Source: Protonemura montana (lineage: Eukaryota; Arthropoda; Insecta; Plecoptera; Nemouridae). From it: 64,000 bases of DNA. A program made the position numbers and the translations under genes. The notes under the pieces were generated by a model. That model saw only the letters and a program-made list of their open reading frames with translations. It searched no databases and was not told the DNA's origin. Where the stretch lies: assembly GCA_947568835.1 (NCBI GenBank), contig OX387603.1, forward strand, positions 17,012,651-17,076,650, read 5' to 3'. Shown here one piece after another: positions 46,503 to 64,000 of this stretch (the first letter of the stretch is position 1; each line of letters starts with the position of its first letter).

Positions 46503-49500
46503 GATCAGTGCCGTATAGTCTGTTGTCAAAACAGTGCGTCGCTAAACACCACTAATCAATCAATCAACCCAATAACCAACAGGGAGATTAGAACGCAGAA
46601 CCTAGAATGGCAAGGAACCAGGCTGGAATGGCAAGGACATTTGGTTTTTTTTAGTAATTCCAGGAATAAAGCCACCAAAGTATTCCCTCCAACAACCATG
46701 AAAGACCGTGAAACACATATCCAGACAAAAGTAATGGAGTGTCCCATGGAAATTTCTTAGAGTGCGAGTGAGTTCTCTTTCGGATTTCATGGCAGATTTC
46801 ACGATGGATTTCAGTACAGAAGGAGACCCCTATTTAAACAGTTGTAGTCGCGGTGGGCACTGTCCCGTCCAGTTCTAGCCGTTTTCTAGTCAATAAAAAT
46901 ACATCTATTCATTTTTCGAGAAAAATGTAAAATTATTTTCGAAGACTGGTGTTATTCCCCTTTCTAGATCGAGTTCGACGAATTGGATCGAAAGGACGAA
47001 CATCGCGAAGCACTGTAGTGACGACATCCTTTTGATCCTCAAGTATGCCATTGCTAGTCATGTAGATGGTTGCTAACAGCAAAAGTAAACATCGCACTAG
47101 ATGTCTGATGACGCGTCTGATTTCTTAGGAAGCATGCAGTGCGGACAAGACAAGGATAGTAGTGTCAAATATGATATGAGATTCCTTTTGTGCATTAGGA
47201 AACTGGACTTGCAATTTTAATCATTGTGCCCCAATCAAATGGTTTTATTTGGTAATATGACATGTGAAATTCATTGTGATGTCCTTGTTACGCAGCCGTG
47301 CAATTCGACACAGCCAGCTGCCAAACGCCACGCAGCCAAAAGGGCGATTGCCGTAACATCCGCCAATGCCAGCCATTGCTGACCCTACTGCGCACGCAGC
47401 GCCAGGACCCAGCTATTGGCGACTTTCTGCGCGCGTCTGTCTGTGGATACGAGGGCAACAACCCTCGTGTCTGCTGCCCAGTTGAGGAGCGAACCGCTCA
47501 GCCGGCTACCTCGAGGCCTGCGCAGCCGAGGCCGCGACCAACGCAGTCTGGACCTGCACAGCTTACCATAACGCCCAGGCCTGCGCAACCTGAAGAGCAG
47601 GCATGGTCACTGCCCAAACCACCGCAATGTGGATTTACGAACTCTTCATTTAACCGTGTTGTAGGTGGAGCTCCCTCTAAACTAAGTGAGTCAATTTGGA
47701 GTGGCCAAAATCTATTTAATTTTCCAGTGAAGTCCCCAAAGAGAAACTTAACCAGGATTAGAAATTGGAATAGGTATCACCATTGGCAGTGGGGTTCACT
47801 TATAGATTTTAAGTGATTGTAAAATAATAATCTATAAGTCAGATACAAATTCAAAACATATACCTATCCTATATTTATTCACTATTGCATTTTGATCTGC
47901 ACATTTGAGCTCATTTGGTGCGTGGAAAATTTGCCCAAAATACTTTTGAAAATACCTTAACATATTTTCTTAGATATGCCTACTGTGCAAGATTAGGATA
48001 GCTACACTATACCAAAATTCATGCCAATTTCAATAGATAAAGTTTGACCCTTAACGCCACTGTATTTTGTTTGATAGACGCATGGCCGTGGATGGCTGCG
48101 CTGGGTTACAAGCCGAAGGGCAGCAGTCGCAGTGTTAAGGCCGTGGAGTTTCTGTGTGGAGGGACCCTGATCTCTGAGCGTCACGTACTCACTGCCGGTC
48201 ACTGTGTGCACAACCGCCTCGATCTGTGAGTCCTATGTGAACCACGTGCAAAAATAAAGTACACATTGTTGATAATCTAGTCTTGCCTGTAGGGGTAGAT
48301 GAATTATAAAACTTTGATCACAATATCATGGCATGTGCTTATAGCAAAGCAGAAATCTCTATAATGTCGGTGTGGCCATTCAAACTTCGAATGAAATAGC
48401 ATACACATGGTAAGACTTAAGTTGCTCTCAAACATACAGAGTTACAGCTCAAAGTGCATTGTCCTAAAATTTTAGTTCTCAAACCTAAAATACACCATTA
48501 ACTAAAGGCGTTATGCACTTCACAGAACGCTCGTACGCCTGGGAGACTTGGACCTGGAGTCGGACAATGACGGTGCTTCACCGTTCGAGGTGGCGGTCGC
48601 CAAACGTCAAGTGCATGAGGAGTACAGTCCAACGGCGTACACAAGTGACATCGCATTGCTAACACTTGCACGGAACCTACCATACACGGGTGAGTCTGCA
48701 TTGCAAGAACAGATACAAATCAGTGTCTCCATTCATTAATTTAATTTTAAAACTGAATTTCCAAATTTTATTGTGTATTTTTTTAAATCATTTAGATTCC
48801 CAGTTTTCTGTTTAAGTTTTGGGCTTTTTGAGCAGAAATGGTTAAACATGCCAAAATAATTACAGGTTTTTTTCATTATTTAGGTCCTAAGAAAGTGCAT
48901 TTTTTTTTGCAATCATAAAGTGCTTAAACACAGCAAAAATTTTTCTACAGAATGTTTACCCCTACTTTAGCTGTTTCCTACATTTTTAACTGCTAAACTT
49001 ATCAAAAATCAGTTTAATTTCCAGGACCTAGTAAGTTTTAAACTCTAATGTCGTCTGTTTGCTTTGTGTTCAGTGGCCGTGCACCCGATTTGCCTGCCAA
49101 GTACGCCCGAGTGGCAGACCAAGAAGCTGGTTGGCTACTCTCCGTTCATTGCTGGCTGGGGCTCGACATCTTTCAGTAAGATTTTTTCATTTTATCTTTT
49201 AGCTGCAATAGATTGCATCAACCCCAGTGGTCCTTTTGCTGCTGTCAACTTTGCTGTAAGCCTCCAAAGAGAGTGAGCTCAGAACAATTTCAGTGTAGAA
49301 ATAAAATGTCAGTAAGAAAATTTCCTCCCTTCATAAGTTATTTGACACGTTCATTTGACAATAACAGCTCAAATTGAATGGAGTGAAATAATTAATAGCA
49401 AGACTAGAACAAGAATTGACACAAAATTATTCACTATTTTCATTTTTTCTTATGTACAGTAGGAAACCTGGTACAAATTAAAAAAAAAAATAGTACCAGC

Positions 49501-50019
49501 AAGTACTAGCAGCAAGGGGTTTATTCCCCATTGTCAGTGATAAAGTGAAGATGTAACTGGAACCGCATGCAATACAGTTGTGAACTATTATTTCAGCAAG
49601 TGCTTTCATAAGAACATGAAAATAGCATAGTTGGTTGATAGAGTAGCGGCCTTTTTTAGTGTCCGGCTGCCACAGAAAGATGAAGAATGACACCAAATGA
49701 TCCCATTACAGAGGGTCCATCCAGCCCAGCACTACAAGAGCTGCAGATCCCAGTGGTGGATGAGGCGGCGTGCGCGAGGGCATACCGCTCTTTCCGCAAC
49801 ACGCTGGTGGACAACCGAGTTCTTTGTGCCGGTTTTGCGCGAGGCGGCCGTGATGCCTGTCAGGGAGACTCCGGTGGACCGCTCATGTTGCCGCTGCGGA
49901 ACTCGTACAATATTATTGGAGTTGTCTCGTTCGGTTTCAAGTGTGCGGAGCCAGGATTTCCTGGCGTTTACACGCGAGTCACAGCTTTTTTAGATTGGAT
50001 TCAGAAAAATGCAGTGTGA
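44926..50019 (+). CDS. Clip-domain trypsin-like serine protease, complete, 6 exons
   Basis: Exons: 44926-45004, 47296-47685, 48078-48225, 48526-48689, 49074-49175, 49712-50019. The sum is 1191 nt, giving 396 aa, with all phases consistent. The signal peptide is [21 protein letters not shown] clip domain follows (C in [24 protein letters not shown] and RVCCP), then a Pro/Gln/Arg-rich linker. Activation would occur after Arg in SSFNR|VVGG. The S1A triad is complete: His in LTAGHCV, Asp in TSDIALL, Ser in GDSGGP. Asp in [10 protein letters not shown] (position 189, chymotrypsin numbering) predicts cleavage after Arg or Lys. PPQCGF supplies the cysteine tethering the clip half to the protease. 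Such zymogens act in haemolymph clotting, prophenoloxidase or Toll cascades. TTTCAG just before the ATG could be an acceptor for an untranslated upstream exon. Confidence 0.95.
46079..46567 (+). repeat. 5S rRNA-derived SINE, plus strand, in the protease intron 1
   Basis: The head carries GATCACCGAAGTTAAGCAAA and TTGGATGGGTGACC, unmistakable 5S rRNA promoter sequence. The body has CGCCGGGTTTCCTCTCTTCC. The tail is GTGCGTCGCTAAACACCACT followed by AATCAATCAATCAA. A long ATT microsatellite is embedded between body and tail. Confidence 0.85.
46432..46502. repeat. (ATT)n microsatellite inside the SINE
   Basis: About 70 bp of nearly pure ATT repeats lie within the 5S-derived SINE between its body and 3' tail. 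Confidence 0.9.
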
Positions 50020-53000
50020 GTTTTGCTATGAAGTTGTTTATATTGCTTACACACATATTATTTATTAGGTATAACAATGGAAAATTGAAAATATTTATAT
50101 TTGAGGTGAAACCATCACTATCTAAAATCTACTGCGGCTATCTTTCTTATTAAAGAAATAGATTTTTTTAAATATATTTACCTTGGAGTATGTATGTTTG
50201 GTATTTTGCTAACAACCTTTAAAGGACTCAAAGAATATTTTGCTAGTTATTGTTATTGGCATTACATTTAATGAAGCACGCCCAATACTTCCGGATTGCA
50301 GAGTAGACTCTACGTTTGTTGCTTTGGGTAACTACAACGACTGCACTGAACTTAGGTGGTGGTAGAGGTGGTAGAGCTTGCAGTTCCTAACTCCGTAGAA
50401 TCATATCTCTTTAGCCGAAGCTCTAGTTGAACAGGTGCTGCAAATCACTAAGAAACTTAAGGTCACATTATGACTCCTACATTTCTACAAAGTGGAAATA
50501 ATTAGTGGTACTGCACCAGCTGTGATGAGTGAAAATCTTGCAGAAGTGTTGTTACCTGCAATGTCTGTAAAAGATAATTTTATAAGTTATTTTAATACAA
50601 TATTTTTATTTAAATTATAATAAACCAAATGAAAAAAAATATATATATTTATCAAGTAATGTTTAAATTTCGTATCCATTCATCAAACTGCACTTATCTA
50701 CCTACCTACTTACTTTGGAAGACTTTAACGGTGAAAAAAAAAACAATTCGCTCAGTTTTCAGTTCCTAGCTGCCACTTTCAAAAGCTTCAGAACTTTCAA
50801 GCTGATAACTTAAAGAAAGCTTACATTTTTATCAAAATCTAGAATATAGAGCAAAAGAGAGGTTGAGATTAAGGATAATAATTGGGACAACAGAGAGCCA
50901 TATTTCGTATCTCGTATTTATTTCGACACACACATTCATTGACTTTGCACGGCACAGTTTTAATAGCAGCCCAGCAAGCCGAGAAAAACTCCGAGAGAAT
51001 GTCGCGGCCAAAACGATAGAGCCGGCAATCTCTTCAGAAGGCAGAGAGACAAAACAACCTCGGGGAAAATTTTACAAAATTCCTTTACTTAACAGTTTCA
51101 GAGATGGTTTCTTAGTATGGATTGGTTCATAGAAATCAAAACAATCTAAAATGTTGTCCTTATCTCTGAACTTGCAAATAAAATAATTTGGTATACCTGG
51201 CCACCAAGGCTTAGCTGCACATTCACAAGTATTTGGGTTATATTGTATTAGACTGCTGCTGACAATATGTCATCATCATGTATTCTACAGCTTGAAACAC
51301 AGAATGCTTCACCTTCCTTATTCTAATTTGTCTTTACGTAAATGAACACGAAGATGGCATTTTTACACTAAAGTATTTTAGTTTCCTCTTATCATTTTCA
51401 TTCATCCTAAAGTGAACAAAGCCCTGTTATGTTTTGTGCTTCCAGCTAAGCTTAAAGCACGCGGCAATCATCAAGCTGAATTTCTGTACAGGGAAGAGCA
51501 AAGTGGAGAAGTTACGAAACTTATGGCGAGAAGCAAAGCAACAGTCTAACCCGAAAAGCTCAAAGTTAGGTAACCATAACTCCGTAACCACTCCACTTTC
51601 CTCTTCCCCTTATGCATGTCCAGACTTTAGGCACGCTGCTCACCAACATACTTTGATTTTCAATTATCGAAGCGGAAATCTTGGCAGGGCTTTAAGTTCA
51701 CTAAAAGTTTCAAGACTAAACTAAAGTACGTTAGTATAAAAAGCATCCACATTGCATTCTGAATGCAATACGAAGTTTGCCTACATCAAAATGCAAATTG
51801 CTTTAGTGTTGTCAGACCACGTAATATGGTGCAGTAATGCACTTGTAATAATTTCACGTATTATCCTCACTTGTACCATATGGCCTTTCGATAAATTAGT
51901 AACATTTCGTAAAAATCGTTTTGATCAATGAGGCAGGCCCAGTTTGTGCCCTCACACTTTAGAACAAAAGTTAATATAACGTAGCCTTTCGTTAGCAGGC
52001 TCTTTTTGTAAAGTGAGTTTACGAATGCTGGTCAATGCTGCAATAGTGTCTCATGTAAAAGTCCGTAATATTGTATAATCCTTCTCGAGTCATAACTTTA
52101 AGATTAGTGAAACACTAGCAAAAGAATACATATGGTGGCACAACACCAGATGACCACAGACCTGCAAAACTCAGGCTAAAATGTAACATTAATTATTTAT
52201 GACAACAGTCAGCGTTGATGAGACTGTACTAGCAGACTTACCCTCCACTTGAAAACTCCAAATGGGTTTCTGCTTTCAACTGGGAAAGATCTTATGATGA
52301 CCTTAGTTCCTAACCCAGTTTAGGAAAGCTAGCTTCAACCCTTGCCAGAACAGCTATTGAACTGGTGTTGAGATTTAATTATCTAACAGCAGGTACCTAC
52401 TCTGACGTTTCAAAAACTGTTCTTTATGACGTCCACAACATCGACATGTCCGTTTCTATTCCTACACACCGCGTTGGCGAGTCACACACAACTCAATTTG
52501 CAACTCACACAATTTTTCCAGTCTTGTAGCTTTTTGGCATTATAAACCTGAATTCACAATGAAGGCCAAACCAGAGTGGAGTCCAATAAGAGAATGATCC
52601 ACAAATTATTTACATTCATTACTTGAAAAAAAAACAGCACAGCTGTATACTGCTCCGTAATCAGCGTAATTGTGAGCTCAGCTTTATCATGGGCTCGATT
52701 TTCTTAGATATATTTCATGCTGCCGACAGGTGTACGATATTTGTTAACCCTGCAATTGCTTTATTGCATGGATTGGTTTTTAGGTTTGATGCCAAAAGGC
52801 TGGCTGCTGGTTAATAAGAAAGAATAGCAGAAGCACAGAACGTACCTAGCTGAAGGTGGCGATAATATACATTCATTTTTTAGATTAGAGCTAAACCGTT
52901 ATTTAATGCGTCTCTGGTGAGAACATATGAATTTAATACTCCCATCAGCTGTTAAGCAGTTGCAAATTTAGTCAAAGCCTTTGACAAGTATAGCATAATC

Positions 53001-53889
53001 TTAAGCATATAAATTTCATCGATTCATATGTATTCTGTACATATATATATAAATTTGTGTTTTATCCAGTGGTGTAGTACTGGGAAACTAAATGAGTAAA
53101 CTGAGATTTTCTGGTAACCTGCAAAGGGGTGAGGGGGGAGAATTTGGGGAAAAAACATTTTGTTGGATTGTGCATTTTGACTACACTCCCAAAACTTCTC
53201 ACAAGCTCTGATATCTTTCGGAAGCCCATCGTATTATTTACTTTTCTATGATTTAATCGTGGTCGCTTCAACCATTGACGGAGACAGAATTTATTGTAAA
53301 ACATCATCAAATTATCAAAATTTGCAAATCAATATCATAAACAGAATGTTCCCTCCATATGAAAATATTATGATGCTCAAGGTTCTGGGCAACAAACAAA
53401 AAGCCACAAAATGCATATTTTGAAAACGTAAACGTTTGCATTTATCAGCATATTTCTTTCATATACAAGTGGGTATACGCTGAATTAAAAAAAGGGTGAA
53501 TATACGCTGCACACGTAAGACTACACCACTGGTTATATAATTATTTAAACATGTATGCTACCTGGTAAATAATTTTATCACACCGCCATCAGTTTGGTAC
53601 GTTGCACACTTCCTCATTCCCTCTTCCCCACAATCCCTTTTGTACGCAATTGGTTTGCAAACCACTCCTACACTAACAAACTTAACAGGCCCATTCAATT
53701 TCCTTGCGGTATTTGATCGCAACCGAAGGAAATTAAACAGAGCAAACTCTGAGCAGGTAGACAGACTCATCAAAAACAAACAACCACCATACGACCATCG
53801 AAAGCGAGAAACAACCTATAAACCACTGTCGTTCAATGCCCCAGCATCCCCAAACGTTCGGCAGCAGACTAGGGCTTGGCAAGCGGGGG
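50020..53889. other. Intergenic between clip protease and RNF111
   Basis: An ATTAAA at about 50149 may be the polyadenylation signal of the clip protease. The rest is AT-rich without recognisable genes; the short ORFs at 50863-51132 and 51434-51724 have no recognised motif. The left-hand side of RNF111 presumably includes its 3' UTR. Confidence 0.4.
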
Positions 53890-59959
<6,070 letters not shown>

Positions 59960-61887
59960 GATTTCTAGACACAAAAGATTTTGTTAGCCATGAAAAGAGT
60001 TTTGGTAGATTTTGGGTAGGTAGTCATACCCTGGGACATTCAGGAGAAATATTCTATAAAAAGTCAATATTGCTGGCCTTAACTTAAGAGATGCCTTAAT
60101 TTGGAAATGGATGCATGCCTTATCACCTGTTCTGTAACTCTGCCTTAACTTGGCCATTGATTTCAAGTAGCTTCACGCGAGGAGCTTGAATTAGCATGGA
60201 GCGCAGTTCACTAACTACACATTTTTTGCAGCGTAGACTAAGTTTTGATGGCTGTCAAACTTCAAATTGTTGATAAATAAATGTATTAACTAATTAAAAA
60301 CTAGTTTACTGCCCGCCAAAATTAGGGGACTAGGAGGTGCCGAATGCTTTTAGTTTTTTTAAAGTAATTTAAATGAAAAAGTACATATTAGCAATGTTTT
60401 CCACATATGGCTGTAAAAGCTGTCAAGATGGCAACACATATTCTTTGCAGTCTCGATTACTGATCCTTTCTGCCTTGGTGATCAACAAATCATGTTTGAA
60501 ATGGGGTCCTAAAATTGCAACAAAACTGAGTAAAAATAAACCAAATATTACAATCTTGCTTATATAACTTTTTTTTCAGCACAGACTGTCTAAATAGTCG
60601 CTCAGGGTCACAACTGTGGCACTCTCGCTATTGCAGGGCAAGGTGTTTTACTGGCCATAAGCTAAGGTAGAAGCTAGCCCAAAACCCTTATATGCTATTA
60701 TAAGATACCCTTCTATCTTGACCTCATTCATTTTCAGGTTTAACGAATTGATAAGACGGCGCTAGCTTAAGGCATGGCACCTTAAAACATAAATTGATTA
60801 GTCCAGGTCGCTGCTTTTTTTTCATATGAATTATCGGAATATTTTCAATGACTAGATATATCTACTTAGGTTTTATTATCAAGATATATATAGATTTTTT
60901 TTTAATCAGGTGATATTCAAGGTGATATATTGCAACTTGTTGCTACCACTACTCTTATATAATTTATTATAATTGTATTTAGAATCAAATTATATCATTG
61001 ATTGCTACATGTGAATGAAACACTTAAAATAATTGTTCACGTGTTCTAAGAATTTTTTTAGTTTGAGTTTACTTCGTAGCTGAATGTCCCATTATTCTAC
61101 AAAAAATAAAAATAAATAATAATAACAAGCAAGACTAGTAATATAAGTATATAGAGGTAGTATCAGCACAGGATGAGTTGGAAGAAATCTAAAAAATGTT
61201 CACTGATCATTTTTCATATCCAATAGTGTGTAACTATTTGCATGCCTTTCTAGGTGGCTATAATGCACACCATTTCCAGAGGCTATTTCACAATAATATT
61301 ACTAGAATATTTAAGCTGGAATCCGCTTAAAAAAACCAGCAGCAAACCCTTACCCACCCATAAGGTGGAAATGTGTTCAAAAGTGACAAAAGAATAGACT
61401 TTCGAATGCAAAGCACAAAATTCAGTTTTATGACCATTGCTACCTTGACTTTTTTGCAACAATGAGTCATGTATTCGCTGTCATCCTTTCATTGATAGTC
61501 GATAACTAACTAGTTTTACTGAAAGGTTGGAGACTCGACATGCTAACAAGCTTAAAAACGTTCTTAGATACTAAGATTGAATGAACGGAATGATACGGAC
61601 CTTGTATCATACCTTGTATCAATAATATATCATAAAAATAAAATACATAAGTGAGTGCATCAAGGCACATTCTAACCTGTTTACTCAGTAAACATCATCA
61701 AATTGCGCAACAGCCGATTGTTTTCAGTGGAAACAGCCGAACACCAGACATTCGGCCAGGTTTCCCTTTTCACGTAAGTATGAGTGGAACACTGTTTTTA
61801 GAACATATAACACTGAAACTTTAACAGGATGTTTCACTAAACTACTGTGCTGCACTTTTTGGACCTGCCAGTGACATTAAATTCAAG
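59960..61887. other. Divergent intergenic region between RNF111 and ALG13
   Basis: The two genes point away from each other across about 1.9 kb, so promoters for both should lie here. I could not identify a firm TATA box or initiator for either. The middle is strongly AT-rich. Confidence 0.4.
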
Positions 61888-63626
61888 ATGGCGCCAGGCT
61901 GTGTTTTCGCCACGGTTGGGACGACGGAGTTCGATCAACTTGTTTCCGCACTGACATCGCCACAGACTTTGCAGGTAAGATAACTCACATCACTAAATCA
62001 CTGTAAGTAAATCGAAATAGGTATCAAATTTTGGGCCACGTCCAGCGGGGCCCGGGGACGTCCACGAGTTACTGCAGTCGGGGAGTGACGAAGTTTGCCT
62101 CAGTTCTTTGAGTCAAAGGTCACTCTCGCCAGATGGTCGACATCTTTTACACCGCCGTCCCATATGCACGTTTACGGGCAACCTTTCTGCCGTTGGGACA
62201 GATTGGTGAAGTTTGATGGGCTGAGTTATTGCGTATTATAAGACGGAAAATGTGTGAGCAGCGACGTTATCCAATATCCGTCTCGAGGCAATGCCACCGC
62301 CTTCCTGTGACATTGAGATGAATTCCTTGATGTCATAATATGTTCAAAAGGCGGTGGAATAGAGAATAAACGCGGAACATTTGAAATCTTTTTTACGTTA
62401 TCCGAACGTGTTTTCTCTTTTTGTAAATTATTTATGTAAAATTTGTTTTTCCTGGACAAAGGTCTGTATTTACGAATGGGACGATTGGGTCATAGCCCAG
62501 TTGTACATTTTGGAGGGCGTCTCTTAATCTTATTTATTCCTTTAACTTTGGACTGAGCATAAACTTTTGACTATGTAGATCTATTTAATCAAATGTTTCT
62601 GGATGGGTTTCTTCAAGGATGGAATAAATATGAATATCGTTTTGGTATCGTTATGGTGATAAAAAGTACAAAAAATATTTCTTGGCACCAAATTTTAAAG
62701 AGGAAACTGAAATGATGTCCATGATTTTGCTGGAAAATAGGGGGGAGAGGCACCCCTAATATTTTGGCTCAGGGTACCAGAAGTCCTAAATACGGCACTG
62801 CCTGCATAGATATCGTTGTAACTGTTTGTTACTCAAAATGTACTACGAAGTAACCTGTTTTCAAGGCCCTGAGCGCTTGTGGCTTTGACCGCTTGACACT
62901 GCAAATTGGTGCCGGCAGCGTTGTACCCACTCGAGGCCACCAGCATGGAGTTGAAGTGGACTGGTTTCGATTCCGTCCAACGCTAGCAGCTGAGGTATCA
63001 GAGGCGGCGCTGGTCATCAGCCATGCTGGTGCTGGAAGCTGTCTGGAAGCACTTGATGCTGGGCGGCCTCTGATAGTTGTACCCAACTCTGGACTCATGG
63101 CAGACCACCAGGTGAACTACCGTAGCCTTGACGATACTTTAAATGTCTTTCCACTAAGTAGATAAGTCGAAATACCTTCAAAAATGACTCGGATAGTTTT
63201 GCATTACAAATGAATAAAATTGAAAACTATTTGTACATGGTCATCTTAATTGTTCTTAGAAGGGTATATTGTTTTTACAAGCAAAGAAAGCAAATTTTAG
63301 TTCTGGGTTTTTTACTATCATTTGGTTTTTCATACCATAATTTCAAGTGGAATAGGAAATTGGTTTTACTAAAGTCTATAAGTGGGCAGTAAAGGTTAAT
63401 ATAAGAAAATAAAATTCTACCACCTCATCACTGTTCTGCTTTTTTCTGACAGTCTGAACTGGCCGCTCGGCTCCATGCAGATGGCCACGTGATTGCCAGC
63501 ACCTGCGATGACCTTGTGCAGACATTGCAAAACATGAACTTTCCCCCTACGTCCCTACGTCCGCTGCCTCCTGCAGACACAACCAGATTCCCGCGATTTC
63601 TCGAGTCTCTGCTGATAGCACGCTAG
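61888..63626 (+). CDS. Alg13: ALG13, UDP-GlcNAc transferase catalytic subunit, 3 exons
   Basis: Exons: 61888-61974, 62866-63111, 63453-63626. The sum is 507 nt, giving 168 aa, the normal length of a single-domain ALG13. The protein starts MAPGCVFATVGTTEFDQLV, typical of the family (ATVGTT.FD.L). It contains the GT28 donor-binding motifs SHAGAGSCLEALDAGRPL and VPNSGLMADHQ, continuing SELAARLHADGHV. ALG13 pairs with membrane-bound ALG14 on the cytosolic face of the ER and adds the second GlcNAc to dolichol-PP-GlcNAc in N-glycan synthesis. AATAAA at 63720 is the likely polyadenylation signal. The start is the first ATG, preceded by CAAG. Confidence 0.95.
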
Positions 63627-63719
63627 CTCAATCCTCAAAAGCAATGACTTTTGGAATTTGCATTTCACTTTTTAGGTTTGAAGGAATCTCAGTTTCAGAA
63701 ATTAACCTGGGTCAATAAC

Positions 63720-63725
63720 AATAAA
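63720..63725 (+). promoter_or_regulatory. Polyadenylation signal of ALG13
   Basis: AATAAA lies 94 bp after the ALG13 stop codon, the first canonical signal downstream. Confidence 0.6.
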
Positions 63726-64000
63726 CCTTTCATATTTAGAGAAAAAAACTGATAGGAGTGCAATTTCAAGGAATTTCGATCATTGTATGATCTGCTTGAA
63801 TCTGACAGATAACCAGATTTCTTCCTGCTTCTAAGAGCCTCCTAGCCTGTCACTGGTGATGTCGGCCGTGGTATAGCCACACAAGCAGTTTTTCCAAAAA
63901 CCCTCGAGGCAGCTTTGTTTTAGCCTTTAAGCTTCTGTGATGATAATTGTTTCAAAATATGCTTTTTTCATGTGTAATCTGCTAAAGTTTTTAAGTCTTC

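Noticed and set aside
51434-51724. Plus-strand ORF with a charged stretch (KSKVEKLRNLWREAKQQ)
   Set aside because: Preceded by an acceptor-like TTCCAG but no donor in a sensible phase and no recognised domain.

Overview
The window is animal nuclear DNA and most likely arthropod. It is AT-rich, intron-rich and full of dispersed repeats, and it carries five well-supported multi-exon genes or gene parts plus one partial gene. The arthropod call rests on two secreted clip-domain proteins, one of them a complete trypsin-like clip protease, together with a spindle-E/TDRD9 helicase. I cannot narrow the lineage further from sequence alone.

Layout. 1-2.6 kb: no gene seen, one strong hairpin. 2.6-3.4 kb (-): first coding exon of a secreted Gln-rich clip-domain protein whose continuation is not visible. 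3.4-15.6 kb: a repeat island with 5S rRNA-derived SINEs, two non-autonomous hAT elements with 8-bp target duplications, a decayed hAT transposase gene, a U1 snRNA-like sequence and a tRNA-like inverted-repeat element. 15.6-30.3 kb (-): complete 21-exon spindle-E/TDRD9 gene (1453 aa). 33.2-39.0 kb (-): seven-exon Nse4 (320 aa). 41-42.4 kb (+): possible promoter and one orphan exon. 44.9-50.0 kb (+): complete six-exon clip-domain serine protease (396 aa). 53.9-60.0 kb (-): nine-exon Arkadia/RNF111 E3 ligase (732 aa). 61.9-63.6 kb (+): three-exon ALG13 (168 aa).

I assembled the gene models by hand from GT-AG splice sites. In each complete model all intron phases agree and the summed exon length is a multiple of three, which is strong internal support.

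The genes do not form one pathway. They cover piRNA/transposon silencing (spn-E), SMC5/6 genome maintenance (Nse4), extracellular proteolysis and immunity (clip proteins), TGF-beta/SUMO-linked ubiquitination (Arkadia) and N-glycan assembly (ALG13). The most unusual signals are a family of short elements whose terminal inverted repeats extend the acceptor stem of a tRNA-like core (three copies, two inside introns), a heptapeptide repeat filling exon 2 of Arkadia, and a U1-like RNA gene with a changed 5' end but preserved helices.
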